From Mycobacterium sp. (GTDB lineage Bacteria > Actinomycetota > Actinomycetes > Mycobacteriales > Mycobacteriaceae), in the NCBI RefSeq assembly GCF_004298145.1, contig NZ_SCRH01000054.1, positions 1-64,000 on the forward strand: a DNA stretch of 64,000 nt, given 5' to 3'. This document shows positions 34,173 to 42,484 of the stretch, piece after piece. A program made the translations under genes and the position numbers. The notes under the pieces are model-generated. The model had not been told where the DNA came from and searched no databases. It saw nothing but the letters and a program-made list of their open reading frames with translations. How positions within the stretch are numbered: the first letter of the stretch is position 1; every line of letters begins with the position of its first letter.

Positions 34173-35177
34173 TCATTGGTCTGTCCTCCAGGACCATTCG
34201 GTGATTCCATAGCCGATTTCGCCGTCCCATTCGAGCCGGCTCGCGCTTTCGAACAGGTGATGCGAGGCGGTCGGCCCGGGCGCGCCGAGGATCAGTTCAC
34301 TGCCGTTGTCCAAGGCCAGCGGGACGGCGGTCAGTATCTCGCCGCGAAGCGTGCACACGTCGCCATCGAGCCGTCTGAACTCGACTTGGTAGTCATCGCG
34401 CCAGGCGGCGGGTGGTCGTGGGACGGGGAGCCCGCCGATTTTCGTGATCGGCTGCAGCTCGCGGTCGAGTTCGTGACCGTGCTCAAGCAACCCTCCGCCG
34501 GTTGCGGTGGCGTGATGGAAATACATGATTCGCCGCCCGCTGGGGAATTCCCCGTAAATCCATACGTGATTGCCTAGCTGGGCAAGGTCACGCGGTCCCC
34601 AGGAGTGGTCGCGGATACCGAAGCCGCTCAACTCGTATTGCTCGCCGCCGAACACCAGCTGGCCGCGAACCCGGCAGTGCTGCTGATAGTGAGCCTTGAC
34701 CTCAGCCCACACCTGCTCGCTCATGTCCATGTCGAAGGTCGGTCCGACACCTTCCCACACGAGGTCCATGTCGACCGCGAGATGCGGCCCGTCCGGCAGG
34801 GGGCCGCGCCTCAACTGATCACCCGACACGAGTTGGGCCAGCCCGTGAAAGGACTTGCGCCAGAGCCGAAAAGGCTCCAGGCACTCGTATGTCAGGCCTG
34901 CGCCGAACGCCGACGCGTGCGCGTCGGCGCGGGCCGCGCCCTTCGCCACGAGAAAGCGATCCCCGGGGAGCATGAAGGTGAACACCGATTCCCAAAACCG
35001 TGAATCGTGCTGCGGGCGAGACTGGTGAAACCAGGCGCCGGCCTTGGCGGCTGGAAAGCACACGCCGCTCAGGTAGTTCTCCGACCACATCGCGACGCCC
35101 TCGGGCGCTTGATGAAACCCCTCGTCGGCGTCGCGGAGATAGGCTGGCCGGTCGGGCACTTCGACCCCCTGGGTCAT
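34173..35177 (-). CDS. Lipocalin/CrtC-like protein, RDHSWG family (paralogue 4)
   Basis: 334 residues: IRDHSWGPRDLAQLGNHVW motif, MWSENYLSGVCFP, HYQQHCRVRGQLVFGGEQY and the C-terminal LEWDGEIGYGITEWS. Tandem to paralogue 3 and clearly related to it over the whole length, so they arose by duplication. The start overlaps the stop of the FAD oxidoreductase gene by four bases (ATGA), which implies that the two proteins act together. Confidence 0.85.
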   Translation of the reverse strand: MTQGVEVPDRPAYLRDADEGFHQAPEGVAMWSENYLSGVCFPAAKAGAWFHQSRPQHDSRFWESVFTFMLPGDRFLVAKGAARADAHASAFGAGLTYECLEPFRLWRKSFHGLAQLVSGDQLRRGPLPDGPHLAVDMDLVWEGVGPTFDMDMSEQVWAEVKAHYQQHCRVRGQLVFGGEQYELSGFGIRDHSWGPRDLAQLGNHVWIYGEFPSGRRIMYFHHATATGGGLLEHGHELDRELQPITKIGGLPVPRPPAAWRDDYQVEFRRLDGDVCTLRGEILTAVPLALDNGSELILGAPGPTASHHLFESASRLEWDGEIGYGITEWSWRTDQ

Positions 35178-36898
35178 CCCACTGTGACCCCGGGGCCCGC
35201 AGTCGGGGCCTCGTGTTTAACCTGCCCGTTTCCGGACGCGTCGGGCGTCCGGTTGGTGACCGGGCCGGCGGTGACGGGCGCCATGGGCCGGCGCCGGTAC
35301 AGGATCCGGTCGATCAGTTTGCTCACGGGCCCGCCGTCCATGTCGCGCAACACTTCTCGTGCGCTGTTACGCCCCGGCCATCCGCTCAGGAAGGCCATCG
35401 GGAAGGCGCCGGCGGCGCTGTGCCACAACCCTCGGACCGGCGTGCGATAGGCCGACAGCGACGGTACCGGTCGGAACGGGCCCATATTCGCCATCGTGCA
35501 GTCGACGTGTTCGTAATTGCCGACGTTGTAGCGGGTGACAAAATCGTCCGGGCTAGTGAGGTCGATGTCGATGATCGCGTCGCGAATGTCGGGACAATAC
35601 CGGGCGAAGTTGTCCAGCATCAGGTCCGCGTAGCGCTGGCGTTCCTGCGCCCAGCTGCGCCCATCCGATAGCCGGACCGGCGTGTTGAACGCGTACATGT
35701 AGCAGGTGTCGCCGTCGCTGCCGGGCGGTACCAGCGTGCGGTCGTAGATCGACGAAGTGATGTGTTGGATCGGGATATCGGCGCTGAACTCTCCGCACGT
35801 GGCCAGGTTGGCCGAGCGATTCATGTACTCCATGTCATCGCAGATCGTGATGGCCGAGAGTGCCTCGTCTTCTCGCCCCGCGCCGTGGAACGGGAACCGG
35901 AGGCGCCGGTCCAGCGCGGCGTCGAGCTTGAACGTGTAGATGTTGGCGTGCAGGTCCTGGATGCCGCGCATCTCATCCTTGACCTCGTCCGGCACGATCG
36001 CGGGATCGAGTAGCCGGTTGACCAGATGATGCGGCGGGATCGCGGCGATGACCTGGGGCGCGGCGAACTGGCGTCCGTCAGCCAGTCGCACACCGCGGGC
36101 CCGTCCGGCGTGGGTGAGGATCTCCTCGGCGCGGGCGTTGGTGAGGATCTCCCCGCCATGCGCGGTCACGCAGCGCGCCAGGGCCTGGGTGAAGGCGCCG
36201 GTGCCCCCGACCGGGTGGCGGACCCCCCACTCGTGCAAACCGCAGATCAGCGACAGGTGTAAGCCTGTTCCCTGCTCCCAGGCCGGCGCGAAGCTGGCCA
36301 GCGAGTAGCAAGCCAGAGGGACCTTGATCTCGTCGCGCTCGAAGTACTCCTCGCAGACGGCCTCGATCGAGGAGATCATCGCCCGCGCGCCCCGGGCGAT
36401 GTGCTTGCGGCCCTTGGCCGCGACCGTCAGCATCTCCCACAGGGCCTGCGGGCGCACCCGGAACGGATGGCCCTGAAGGTAGGGCAGCGCCGCCTTGAGG
36501 GTCACGGTGATCTCGTCGACCAGCCGGTCGTAGTTGCGCGCGTCCTTCTTGGAATACCGGGCGATCTCCTCCACCAGCCGTGCGCGGTCGCGCCAAATCG
36601 GCATCACCTGCCCGTTCGGCCCCAACCACGTCAGCAATGTGTCGGGGTAGACCCAGTTGAGACCATACTTGTGGAGCTCGAGCTGGTGATCCACCGACGG
36701 CTGGACACCCGTGAGCAGGAATTCGACCGAACACGGATTGACGAAATAGCCTGGCGCATTTGGCATTTCCATCGTCCATGCCAGCCCACCGACGACATCG
36801 CGTGCTTCGAGCACCAGCACCTTCTTGCCCGCCTTCGCCAGATACGCGGCGCTCGTCAAGCCGTTGTGCCCGGCGCCGACGACGATCACGTCGTACAT
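35174..36898 (-). CDS. Phytoene-dehydrogenase-like FAD/NAD(P)-dependent oxidoreductase
   Basis: 574 residues from ATG 36898, with GGGAGGTT before it. The FAD-binding motif VIVVGAGHNGLTSAAYLAKAG opens the protein, followed by LEARDVVGGLAW; the C-terminal flavin motif appears near GLWHSAAGAFPM. This group includes carotenoid desaturases, isomerases and retinol saturases. The substrate is probably a polyprenoid or other hydrophobic chain; inference. It heads the operon with two lipocalin-like genes and is divergent from two TetR genes. Confidence 0.9.
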   Translation of the reverse strand: MYDVIVVGAGHNGLTSAAYLAKAGKKVLVLEARDVVGGLAWTMEMPNAPGYFVNPCSVEFLLTGVQPSVDHQLELHKYGLNWVYPDTLLTWLGPNGQVMPIWRDRARLVEEIARYSKKDARNYDRLVDEITVTLKAALPYLQGHPFRVRPQALWEMLTVAAKGRKHIARGARAMISSIEAVCEEYFERDEIKVPLACYSLASFAPAWEQGTGLHLSLICGLHEWGVRHPVGGTGAFTQALARCVTAHGGEILTNARAEEILTHAGRARGVRLADGRQFAAPQVIAAIPPHHLVNRLLDPAIVPDEVKDEMRGIQDLHANIYTFKLDAALDRRLRFPFHGAGREDEALSAITICDDMEYMNRSANLATCGEFSADIPIQHITSSIYDRTLVPPGSDGDTCYMYAFNTPVRLSDGRSWAQERQRYADLMLDNFARYCPDIRDAIIDIDLTSPDDFVTRYNVGNYEHVDCTMANMGPFRPVPSLSAYRTPVRGLWHSAAGAFPMAFLSGWPGRNSAREVLRDMDGGPVSKLIDRILYRRRPMAPVTAGPVTNRTPDASGNGQVKHEAPTAGPGVTVG

Positions 36899-36968
36899 GT
36901 GCAACCTCCCGCTCGAAATGCGACCCACCCCATTGAGATCCACACCCTACTTGTGGTCGAACTCGATG

Positions 36969-36974
36969 TCTAGA
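36969..36974. promoter_or_regulatory. TCTAGA site upstream of the phytoene-dehydrogenase-like gene
   Basis: TCTAGA 71 bases before the 36898 start, in the context GATGTCTAGATG. A similar ATGGTCTAGATG occurs at 37113-37124. See the finding on a shared operator. Confidence 0.35.
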
Positions 36975-37080
36975 TGCGTGGTATCCATGAGCGCGCGCGT
37001 CAGCGCAGCAGGAGGCCCCGTCGGCGTTGCATTGGATGCGGAAGCCCCGAATGGGTTCATAGGGCGAGGCGCCCCATTTT

Positions 37081-37090
37081 GTGTCGACAC
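37081..37090. promoter_or_regulatory. Palindrome GTGTCGACAC
   Basis: A perfect 10-base palindrome in the divergent gap between 36898 and 37182, 27 bases from the TCTAGA site at 37117. Candidate regulator site. Confidence 0.35.
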
Positions 37091-37116
37091 CGTGACATGT
37101 GGGGCCAAACCCATGG

Positions 37117-37122
37117 TCTAGA
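37117..37122. promoter_or_regulatory. TCTAGA site upstream of the tandem tetR genes
   Basis: TCTAGA within ATGGTCTAGATG, about 60 bases before the first TetR start. Same word as at 36969, 39538, 39553 and 39721. Confidence 0.35.
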
Positions 37123-37181
37123 TGTAGAGTTTGCAGGTGATTTTCCCGCGTAATCCAGCGCTCGGGCCGGCGTGATCGGTG

Positions 37182-37793
37182 ATGCCCGCGACTGCTGAAC
37201 AGCCTAAACCCCAGCCGGAGCTGCTCGACCGGCTCAGCGACGGGGTCGAGCGGCTGCTGCGGCAAGGCGCCACGTTCGAAGAGATCAAGATCAACGACCT
37301 CGTCCGGGAAGGTGGGCTCGCGAAGTCGACCTTCTACGTCTACTTCGACGACAAGACGGCGTTGCTGAGCGCGCTGGCCCAGCGCGTGATGTCCGATCTG
37401 GTCGGCTTCGACGCCGCCTGGTGGCACCTGCCCCCCTCGGCCGGTGAGCACGAGATCGCGCTCGCGGTGGCGGCGATGTTCGAGGACTACCGGGCGCATG
37501 GCCTGCTGCTGGATGCGATCACTGCGGCGACGGTCTACGACCAGGCGCTACGTACGCAGTTCGGCGCGCTCATGGACGTTGCGGTACAGGCGACCGCCGA
37601 CTTCTTACGCGCCTCGCAGGCCGCCGGCCTGACGCCCGCGGAAATCGACCCGGCCCACACCGCGTTTTCGCTGGTGTGGATGCTTGAGCGAGGATTCAAC
37701 CGGCTGCTGATCCACTCGGCGCCCCAAGAGCTGCAGGCTCGGCTAGCGTCGGTCACCGAGATCATTTGGCGGACTATCCGAGGACACGAGTGA
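37182..37793 (+). CDS. TetR-family regulator, first of a tandem pair
   Basis: 203 residues from ATG 37182 (preceding GTG 37179 possible). HTH: LLRQGATFEEIKINDLVREG then GLAKSTFYVYFDDKTALL. The start is 283 bases from the divergent oxidoreductase gene. Its stop overlaps the next TetR start as TGATG, so both regulators are made from one message. Confidence 0.9.
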   Translation: MPATAEQPKPQPELLDRLSDGVERLLRQGATFEEIKINDLVREGGLAKSTFYVYFDDKTALLSALAQRVMSDLVGFDAAWWHLPPSAGEHEIALAVAAMFEDYRAHGLLLDAITAATVYDQALRTQFGALMDVAVQATADFLRASQAAGLTPAEIDPAHTAFSLVWMLERGFNRLLIHSAPQELQARLASVTEIIWRTIRGHE

Positions 37794-38428
37794 TGTCACG
37801 GCGCGCCAGCCGCTCCCTGCGTGACAGACCGAGCCGTCGCGAAGCCGTAGAGGCGCGCCTTCTAACCGTCCTCGAGCGTCGGTTAGAGCACGGCGAAAGC
37901 CTCGCCTCGATCACCGTCGACAGCCTTGTCACCGAGGCCGGGGTCTCGCGTGCCAACTTCTACATACACTTCCAAGACAAGGTCGACCTGCTGGAAGGAT
38001 GGCTGCTCGAAACACGCCAAACCTTGTTTGCGGTCAGCAACGCCTGGTACGCCACGGACGCCTCCCAGTTGTCGCAGCGGCGACTCCACGAGCTACTGCG
38101 CGAAATCTTCGGCGTCTATCGGGCCCGGATGACGCTGATGCGGGCCATGTATGAGACCGTCCTCCACGACCCGACCGTGCGAGAGGAGTTCGCCGAGGCC
38201 TTCGAGCTGCACTTCGCCGCCCTGACCGAGCACATCCGCGCCGGCCAACGCAACGGCGCGATCGGCCCCGAACTCGACGCACGGGCAACCGCCGAATGGC
38301 TCATCTGCCTGATCGAGCGCGTACCCATGCAGATCGACCGAAACGCCACGCCCAGCGAGCTCGAGGCCCACACTGCGGCCATCGGGCAGATCATCTACCG
38401 GACGCTCTACGACCGCGGCGGCCCGTAG
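37793..38428 (+). CDS. TetR-family regulator, second of a tandem pair
   Basis: 211 residues from ATG 37793. HTH: RLEHGESLASITVDSLVTEA then GVSRANFYIHFQDKVDLLEG. Organisation and length resemble the first regulator, suggesting duplication; they may act as a heterodimer or sense two ligands. Convergent with the phosphotransferase gene that ends at 38467. Confidence 0.9.
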   Translation: MSRRASRSLRDRPSRREAVEARLLTVLERRLEHGESLASITVDSLVTEAGVSRANFYIHFQDKVDLLEGWLLETRQTLFAVSNAWYATDASQLSQRRLHELLREIFGVYRARMTLMRAMYETVLHDPTVREEFAEAFELHFAALTEHIRAGQRNGAIGPELDARATAEWLICLIERVPMQIDRNATPSELEAHTAAIGQIIYRTLYDRGGP

Positions 38429-38466
38429 GCGGCGCACAGCCTCGCGCTAGCGACGGACTCGCTGCG

Positions 38467-39528
38467 TCAGCTCTGACGGTGCGCGGCGAACAGGTCCAGC
38501 GCGCCGGTCGCTTCGATCGCGTCTGATGTGCGGCGCAGCATCTCCACCAGCAACTGTTTGCCGTAGTCGTCGGTGTTTTCATATTGCATGAATGCGAGCC
38601 CGGGCAGCATCAGGTTAAAAGCGAGAGCGATCCGGTACTGCCGCCACGCGCGCTCATAGTCGTAATCGGTGACCCCGAGCGCGGCGAGCGTGTCGACATA
38701 GCGGCGCACGAGCCCTTCATCGTTTCCGCGGCGCACCTCCACGGGAAGGCTCTGCGCGACGAGGTAGGCGACATCCACGATCCCCGCCTGCTGCGCAACC
38801 GTCTGGAAATCGATCATCAAAAGCCCGCCGTCCGGCAGCAGGAAAAGGTTGTCGGCGCGCAGCTCACCGTGAACGATCGTGCGCGGCGTCGACAGCTCGG
38901 CGACGAAGGTCGGCAACAGCTCGCTCCACCGGTCACCGAATTCCTTGACCTCATCGGCCACGACCGGGAGCTCGCGCGCGGACTGCCACGATGTACCGAA
39001 GAACTGCGCGAACTGGCCGTAGACGGCGGCCGCTCGCTCGCTGTCGAGCGGCGGAAAGCGATCGGCCAGACCTTGTAGCCGGTCGTGATTCCACGACCAG
39101 GCGTGGAACTTTGCCAACTCAACGATGGCCGTCTCGGCCCGCTCGAGTGTCAGGCCCTTGAGCTGGTTGGCGGGCTCAAGGCCGGAGAGATCCTCCAGCA
39201 CCAGCACGAAATCAGTCGAGTCGGGCGCGATCTCGGCGACATAGGACGTCGGCACGCGAACCGGGACATCTCTGGCGAGCTCCGCATAGAACGTGACCTC
39301 GCGAACGTAGGCGCCGATGCCCTCGAGCAGCTGTCGAACCGGTCCGCCCACCGGAAGCTTGACGACGACCGAGGCCGGCACTTCACCCGGGCCCTCCAGT
39401 TCGAGGCGGTATATGGCGGTTGAGTAGCCCACCGGAATGCGGCTGCGGGACTTGATGGTGGCTTGTTGACCTAGCGCGGCGGACAGCCAGGTGCCGTCGA
39501 GTTCCTCGATTGTCCGCGGGATGCTCAT
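38467..39528 (-). CDS. APH-fold phosphotransferase family protein (3)
   Basis: 353 residues from ATG 39528, with tandem palindromes just upstream. Catalytic loop TIVHGELRADNLFLL (HGE in place of HGD), metal site LLMIDFQTV, and a nucleotide lobe with SVVVKLPVGG. It is closer to the classic HGD form than the other two kinases. Same role class: phosphorylation of a hydroxyl group on an unknown metabolite. It belongs to module C by position and by shared TCTAGA sites. Confidence 0.87.
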   Translation of the reverse strand: MSIPRTIEELDGTWLSAALGQQATIKSRSRIPVGYSTAIYRLELEGPGEVPASVVVKLPVGGPVRQLLEGIGAYVREVTFYAELARDVPVRVPTSYVAEIAPDSTDFVLVLEDLSGLEPANQLKGLTLERAETAIVELAKFHAWSWNHDRLQGLADRFPPLDSERAAAVYGQFAQFFGTSWQSARELPVVADEVKEFGDRWSELLPTFVAELSTPRTIVHGELRADNLFLLPDGGLLMIDFQTVAQQAGIVDVAYLVAQSLPVEVRRGNDEGLVRRYVDTLAALGVTDYDYERAWRQYRIALAFNLMLPGLAFMQYENTDDYGKQLLVEMLRRTSDAIEATGALDLFAAHRQS

Positions 39529-39536
39529 CCGCGAGA

Positions 39537-39560
39537 CTCTAGAGATAGGTCGTCTAGACG
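39537..39560. promoter_or_regulatory. Two palindromes CTCTAGAG and CGTCTAGACG
   Basis: Perfect palindromes at 39537-39544 and 39551-39560, 15 bases centre to centre, only 9-32 bases before the phosphotransferase start. This is a strong candidate for binding a TetR dimer pair; the two tandem TetR proteins encoded 1.1-2.3 kb away are the obvious candidates. Confidence 0.5.
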
Positions 39561-39720
39561 TCAAGTTCGATTATTGTCTGGGAGCGGTTGCGCATACTGC
39601 ATCGCGCATCGGTGACTCACGCGCAAATACCGTCGCAGACAAGGCTTCCCGCATTGGAGATGCGAGCGAAATTACCGGCACATTGCCCTCGGCCGGCACC
39701 GAGACTTAGCGAACCTAGAT

Positions 39721-39726
39721 TCTAGA
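39721..39726. promoter_or_regulatory. TCTAGA site upstream of the LLM gene
   Basis: TCTAGA in CTAGATTCTAGACAC, 150 bases before the LLM start at 39876. Confidence 0.3.
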
Positions 39727-39875
39727 CACTGAGTATGACCACATGTTACTGTGCCTCCCGTCACACAGATGGTCGAGTACAGCGCGCCGACGCCGGCCCC
39801 GCTCGAAGTAATCGCCGACCGGCCCCTGGATGACGGCGAAAGTTGGGACCTCCGGCGAAAAGTGAGGAGACACAG

Positions 39876-41018
39876 ATGAGCAAAAAGATCGAGACGGCGC
39901 TGCCGTTTGACAACCACCGCGACACACCCATGCCGCTCGTGGCCGAATTCACCAAGGCCATGGCTGCGACCCAGGTCGTGGACTACCTGTGGCTGTGGGA
40001 CGAGCTGTCTGGATGGTTTCCGGGGAACCTCTGGCGGCCAGAAAACACACCTGCGGCGTCGTTCATCGATGCGAACTCCACGTACGACCCCTTCGTGCAG
40101 GCGGCGTACGCCTTGGCGGCAAACCCCACGATGGGCGTTCGGCTCTCCACGGACGCGATCCGTTCGGCGCCCGCTGAGCTCCTGCGCAAGCTCATGAGCT
40201 TGGCGAACTGCACCGAGGGCAAGGTCGTGATCGCGGTGGGCGCAGGCGAACTCCGCCAGTCCAAACCTTTCGGCTACAAGCGCGCCGAGGGCCTCCAGCG
40301 CCTCGAGGATCTCCTGAAATTTGTGCGGCGCCTCTACGACGAGCCCAAGCCGTGGACTGAGGAGGGCAACTTCTGGCACTACAAGAACGCCACGATCGGC
40401 ACCCAGCGCCCGGTCAACCGACCGGAGTTTTGGGCCCTCGGTGGCGGTCCGATCCTGCTTGACATCGCGGCGCGGTACGCGGACGGCTTCGAAGCCGCGA
40501 CGCCGCAGTCCATTCGAACTCCCGAGGAGTTCGCCGAGACGGTCAAGGCACTGCGCGACAACGTCGCAGGCTACGGCCGCGACCCCGACGCTTTCGGCTT
40601 CGGCATCTGGAATATCTGTGTTTGCCACGACGACGAGGACGGCATCAACGAGGTCCTCTCCAATCCGCTGGTGAAGTACTTTGCGGGACAGTTCGGACGC
40701 GTCGACTCCGACAGGTGGGCCGGGGAGGGCGAGTCGTCGGTCATGCCCGCGGGCTGGAACTACGCGATGAAGTGGGCGCCATTCGAGCAAAGCGACGAAG
40801 AGATCCAACGGATTGTCGATCAGGTATCGCCGTCGATGGTGCGAAAGTCCTACCACGTCGGCACGCCGGCGCAGCTCCGCGAGCTCAACGAGCGATTCAT
40901 CGAGGCCGGGGCAAGCTTCATCGGAATGCTCGACATGACTCCGCTCGCCCTGGGCCCCGAGCAAGCTCAAGAATCCGTGCGCCGCCACATCGAGATGTTC
41001 CAAGGCCTGAAGGGCTAG
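39876..41018 (+). CDS. F420-dependent LLM-class oxidoreductase (Fgd-like)
   Basis: 380 residues from ATG 39876, with GTGAGGAGA seven bases before it. Luciferase-fold patterns: YLWLWDELSGWFP near the N-terminus, VVIAVGAGELRQSKPFGYKR, and WALGGGPILLDIAARYADGF. The last resembles mycobacterial Fgd/F420-dependent G6PDH-like proteins such as FGD2 and hydroxymycolic acid reductase. An F420-linked oxidation or reduction of a lipid is probable. A membrane-protein gene follows 82 bases downstream. Confidence 0.85.
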   Translation: MSKKIETALPFDNHRDTPMPLVAEFTKAMAATQVVDYLWLWDELSGWFPGNLWRPENTPAASFIDANSTYDPFVQAAYALAANPTMGVRLSTDAIRSAPAELLRKLMSLANCTEGKVVIAVGAGELRQSKPFGYKRAEGLQRLEDLLKFVRRLYDEPKPWTEEGNFWHYKNATIGTQRPVNRPEFWALGGGPILLDIAARYADGFEAATPQSIRTPEEFAETVKALRDNVAGYGRDPDAFGFGIWNICVCHDDEDGINEVLSNPLVKYFAGQFGRVDSDRWAGEGESSVMPAGWNYAMKWAPFEQSDEEIQRIVDQVSPSMVRKSYHVGTPAQLRELNERFIEAGASFIGMLDMTPLALGPEQAQESVRRHIEMFQGLKG

Positions 41019-41100
41019 GGCATGTCTGTGTGGCGCGGTTGTCGAGACGACGCCGGCACCGCGTGACAAGACGGACCGAACCGGAAGGATAAGGGCGTAG

Positions 41101-41823
41101 GTGTCATTCAAGGTGCAGCGGGCGATGGCCCTCAGCGGAATCCCGCTGATCGTCTTGACTTTCGCCGGCTACCTGCTGGCGGGCTTACTGCCGGTGCCTC
41201 CGGGGGCAAACCTGACCGCCGGGCAGATCGCGGAGTTCTACAGCACGCACACCACCATGTCCCGGCTCGGTTTTCTGCTGGCCGCCAGCGGATTGGGCTT
41301 TCTCGCACCGCTCGTCGCGCTGATCAACACCCAGATGAAGCGTATTGAGGGCGTGCCGGAGGCGCTGGCGAACCTGCAGCAGGTCGCGGGGACCTGCGTG
41401 GTGATCGTCGCCTTCGTTCCGGAAATCATCATGAACGTCGCCGCATTCCGGCCTGACCGCGACCCGGTAGTGACCCAGGCGATCAACGACCTTGCGTGGC
41501 TGGTTCTCATCACCCCGATTGTGGTGTTCGTGCTGCAGGAAGTACCGATCGCGGTAGCGATCTTCATTGACCGCTCCGACCGACCGGTCTTCCCGCGCTG
41601 GGTCGGATACGCCAACTTGTGGATCCCACTCAGCTTCCTGCCGGCCCTCCTGCCCTACTTCGCCAAGAGCGGTCCTGTTGCCTGGCAAGGCATTTTGGTC
41701 TTCTACCTCGGCCTCACAACGTTCGGCGCCTGGGTCATCATCATGATGTGGGCACTGCTTCGAGCACTCCGCGAGCAAGCCCTGCTCGAGCAGTCAGCGC
41801 CAACGGAACCGGCTCGCGCCTGA
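41101..41823 (+). CDS. Multi-pass membrane protein of unknown function
   Basis: 240 residues from GTG 41101 (AAGGAT before it). About six membrane helices: IPLIVLTFAGYLLAGLLPV, LGFLLAASGLGFLAPLVALI, LITPIVVFVLQEVPIAVAIF and ILVFYLGLTTFGAWVIIMMW. Between helices 1 and 2 is a conserved-looking LTAGQIAEFYSTHTTMSRLG. I do not recognise a family. Its place after an F420 enzyme suggests it serves the same pathway. Confidence 0.8.
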   Translation: MSFKVQRAMALSGIPLIVLTFAGYLLAGLLPVPPGANLTAGQIAEFYSTHTTMSRLGFLLAASGLGFLAPLVALINTQMKRIEGVPEALANLQQVAGTCVVIVAFVPEIIMNVAAFRPDRDPVVTQAINDLAWLVLITPIVVFVLQEVPIAVAIFIDRSDRPVFPRWVGYANLWIPLSFLPALLPYFAKSGPVAWQGILVFYLGLTTFGAWVIIMMWALLRALREQALLEQSAPTEPARA

Positions 41824-41828
41824 GAGCC

Positions 41829-42180
41829 TCATCTGCGCCGAATCGCTTCCGCTTCGATTCCGGACAATGCCGGATTGCGCTTCGATTCGACTATGCCTGT
41901 GATCAAAAACGACGACCGTGCAGGATTCACGGAATTAGCTTCCACCGACGTGGAGATGAACGCCGTCAGCTGCGCCGCCAGCCCGGTCTCATCTGTTTGA
42001 TACTCGCCCCGATAACAAATTTTTTGGTGTCATTCGGAACCTCCCGATACAGCACACTCTTGGTCGTGAAATCGTGATTGATCGCCGCTCGAGTCAGCTC
42101 CGCACGTGTTGCAATGGCCGGGAACATCGCGTCCTCGTATCCATGCTCGCTAACACCGGACGAGCAGCTTACATGATCCG
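41829..42180 (-). pseudogene. TetR-family regulator remnant
   Basis: The minus strand reads HGYEDAMFPAIATRAELTRA then AINHDFTTKSVLYREVPNDT and KKFVIGASIKQ, which is the HTH and following helix of a TetR protein. It then shifts frame to ETGLAAQLTAFISTSVEANS and SSFLITGIVESKRNPALSGI, and stops at 41829. HDF replaces the usual HYF. The beginning is degenerate and the C-terminal third is missing. A frameshifted, truncated remnant convergent with the membrane-protein gene. Confidence 0.72.
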
Positions 42181-42484
42181 CAGACGCGTGTCATCGGCGT
42201 TCGCGGCAGCCGGACGCCCGGGCCTGCAGTTGCCCCGTAATGACATTGCTTGAGGGTGCCACCGTCACATGCGGCATCAGGACATTTGGCGGAATACTTC
42301 GGAGGGACGCAGGCGTTGAGGTCAGCGAGTTCGGCCGATTAACACCCTTGGGGAGTCGCATGTCCGTTGAGCGCAACAGCGAACCTACCAAGGTTTGGAA
42401 CACGGTCGCCTTAAGTTAATTCGGATCATCTAAACTCATGCGCATGTATCGCCGAATCATCCTGAACACGCACGCTCTCTGAAC
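42181..42484. other. Spacer before the secreted phosphatase gene
   Basis: About 300 bases without a protein-like frame. The AT-richer part near 42410-42450 may hold the promoter for the phosphatase pair. Confidence 0.35.

Larger units (their letters stand above)
39529..39875. other. Divergent promoter region with TCTAGA palindromes
   Basis: 347 bases between the phosphotransferase gene (minus) and the LLM gene (plus). It contains CTCTAGAG, CGTCTAGACG and a further TCTAGA at 39721-39726. No gene is supported. Confidence 0.45.

Noticed and set aside
36078..37499. Open frame of 473 codons on the minus strand
   Set aside because: It spans the start of the phytoene-dehydrogenase-like gene, the divergent promoter and the opposite tetR; not a real gene.
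22188..39528. Reading the APH-fold proteins as aminoglycoside resistance enzymes
   Set aside because: Two of the three have WGD rather than HGD, and all lie among lipid-metabolism genes; they fit the metabolic hydroxyl-kinase groups better.
39672..41111. Open frame of 479 codons on the minus strand
   Set aside because: It lies opposite the well-supported LLM gene. Its sequence is rich in R, H, D and G in the manner of a shadow frame and has no domain pattern.
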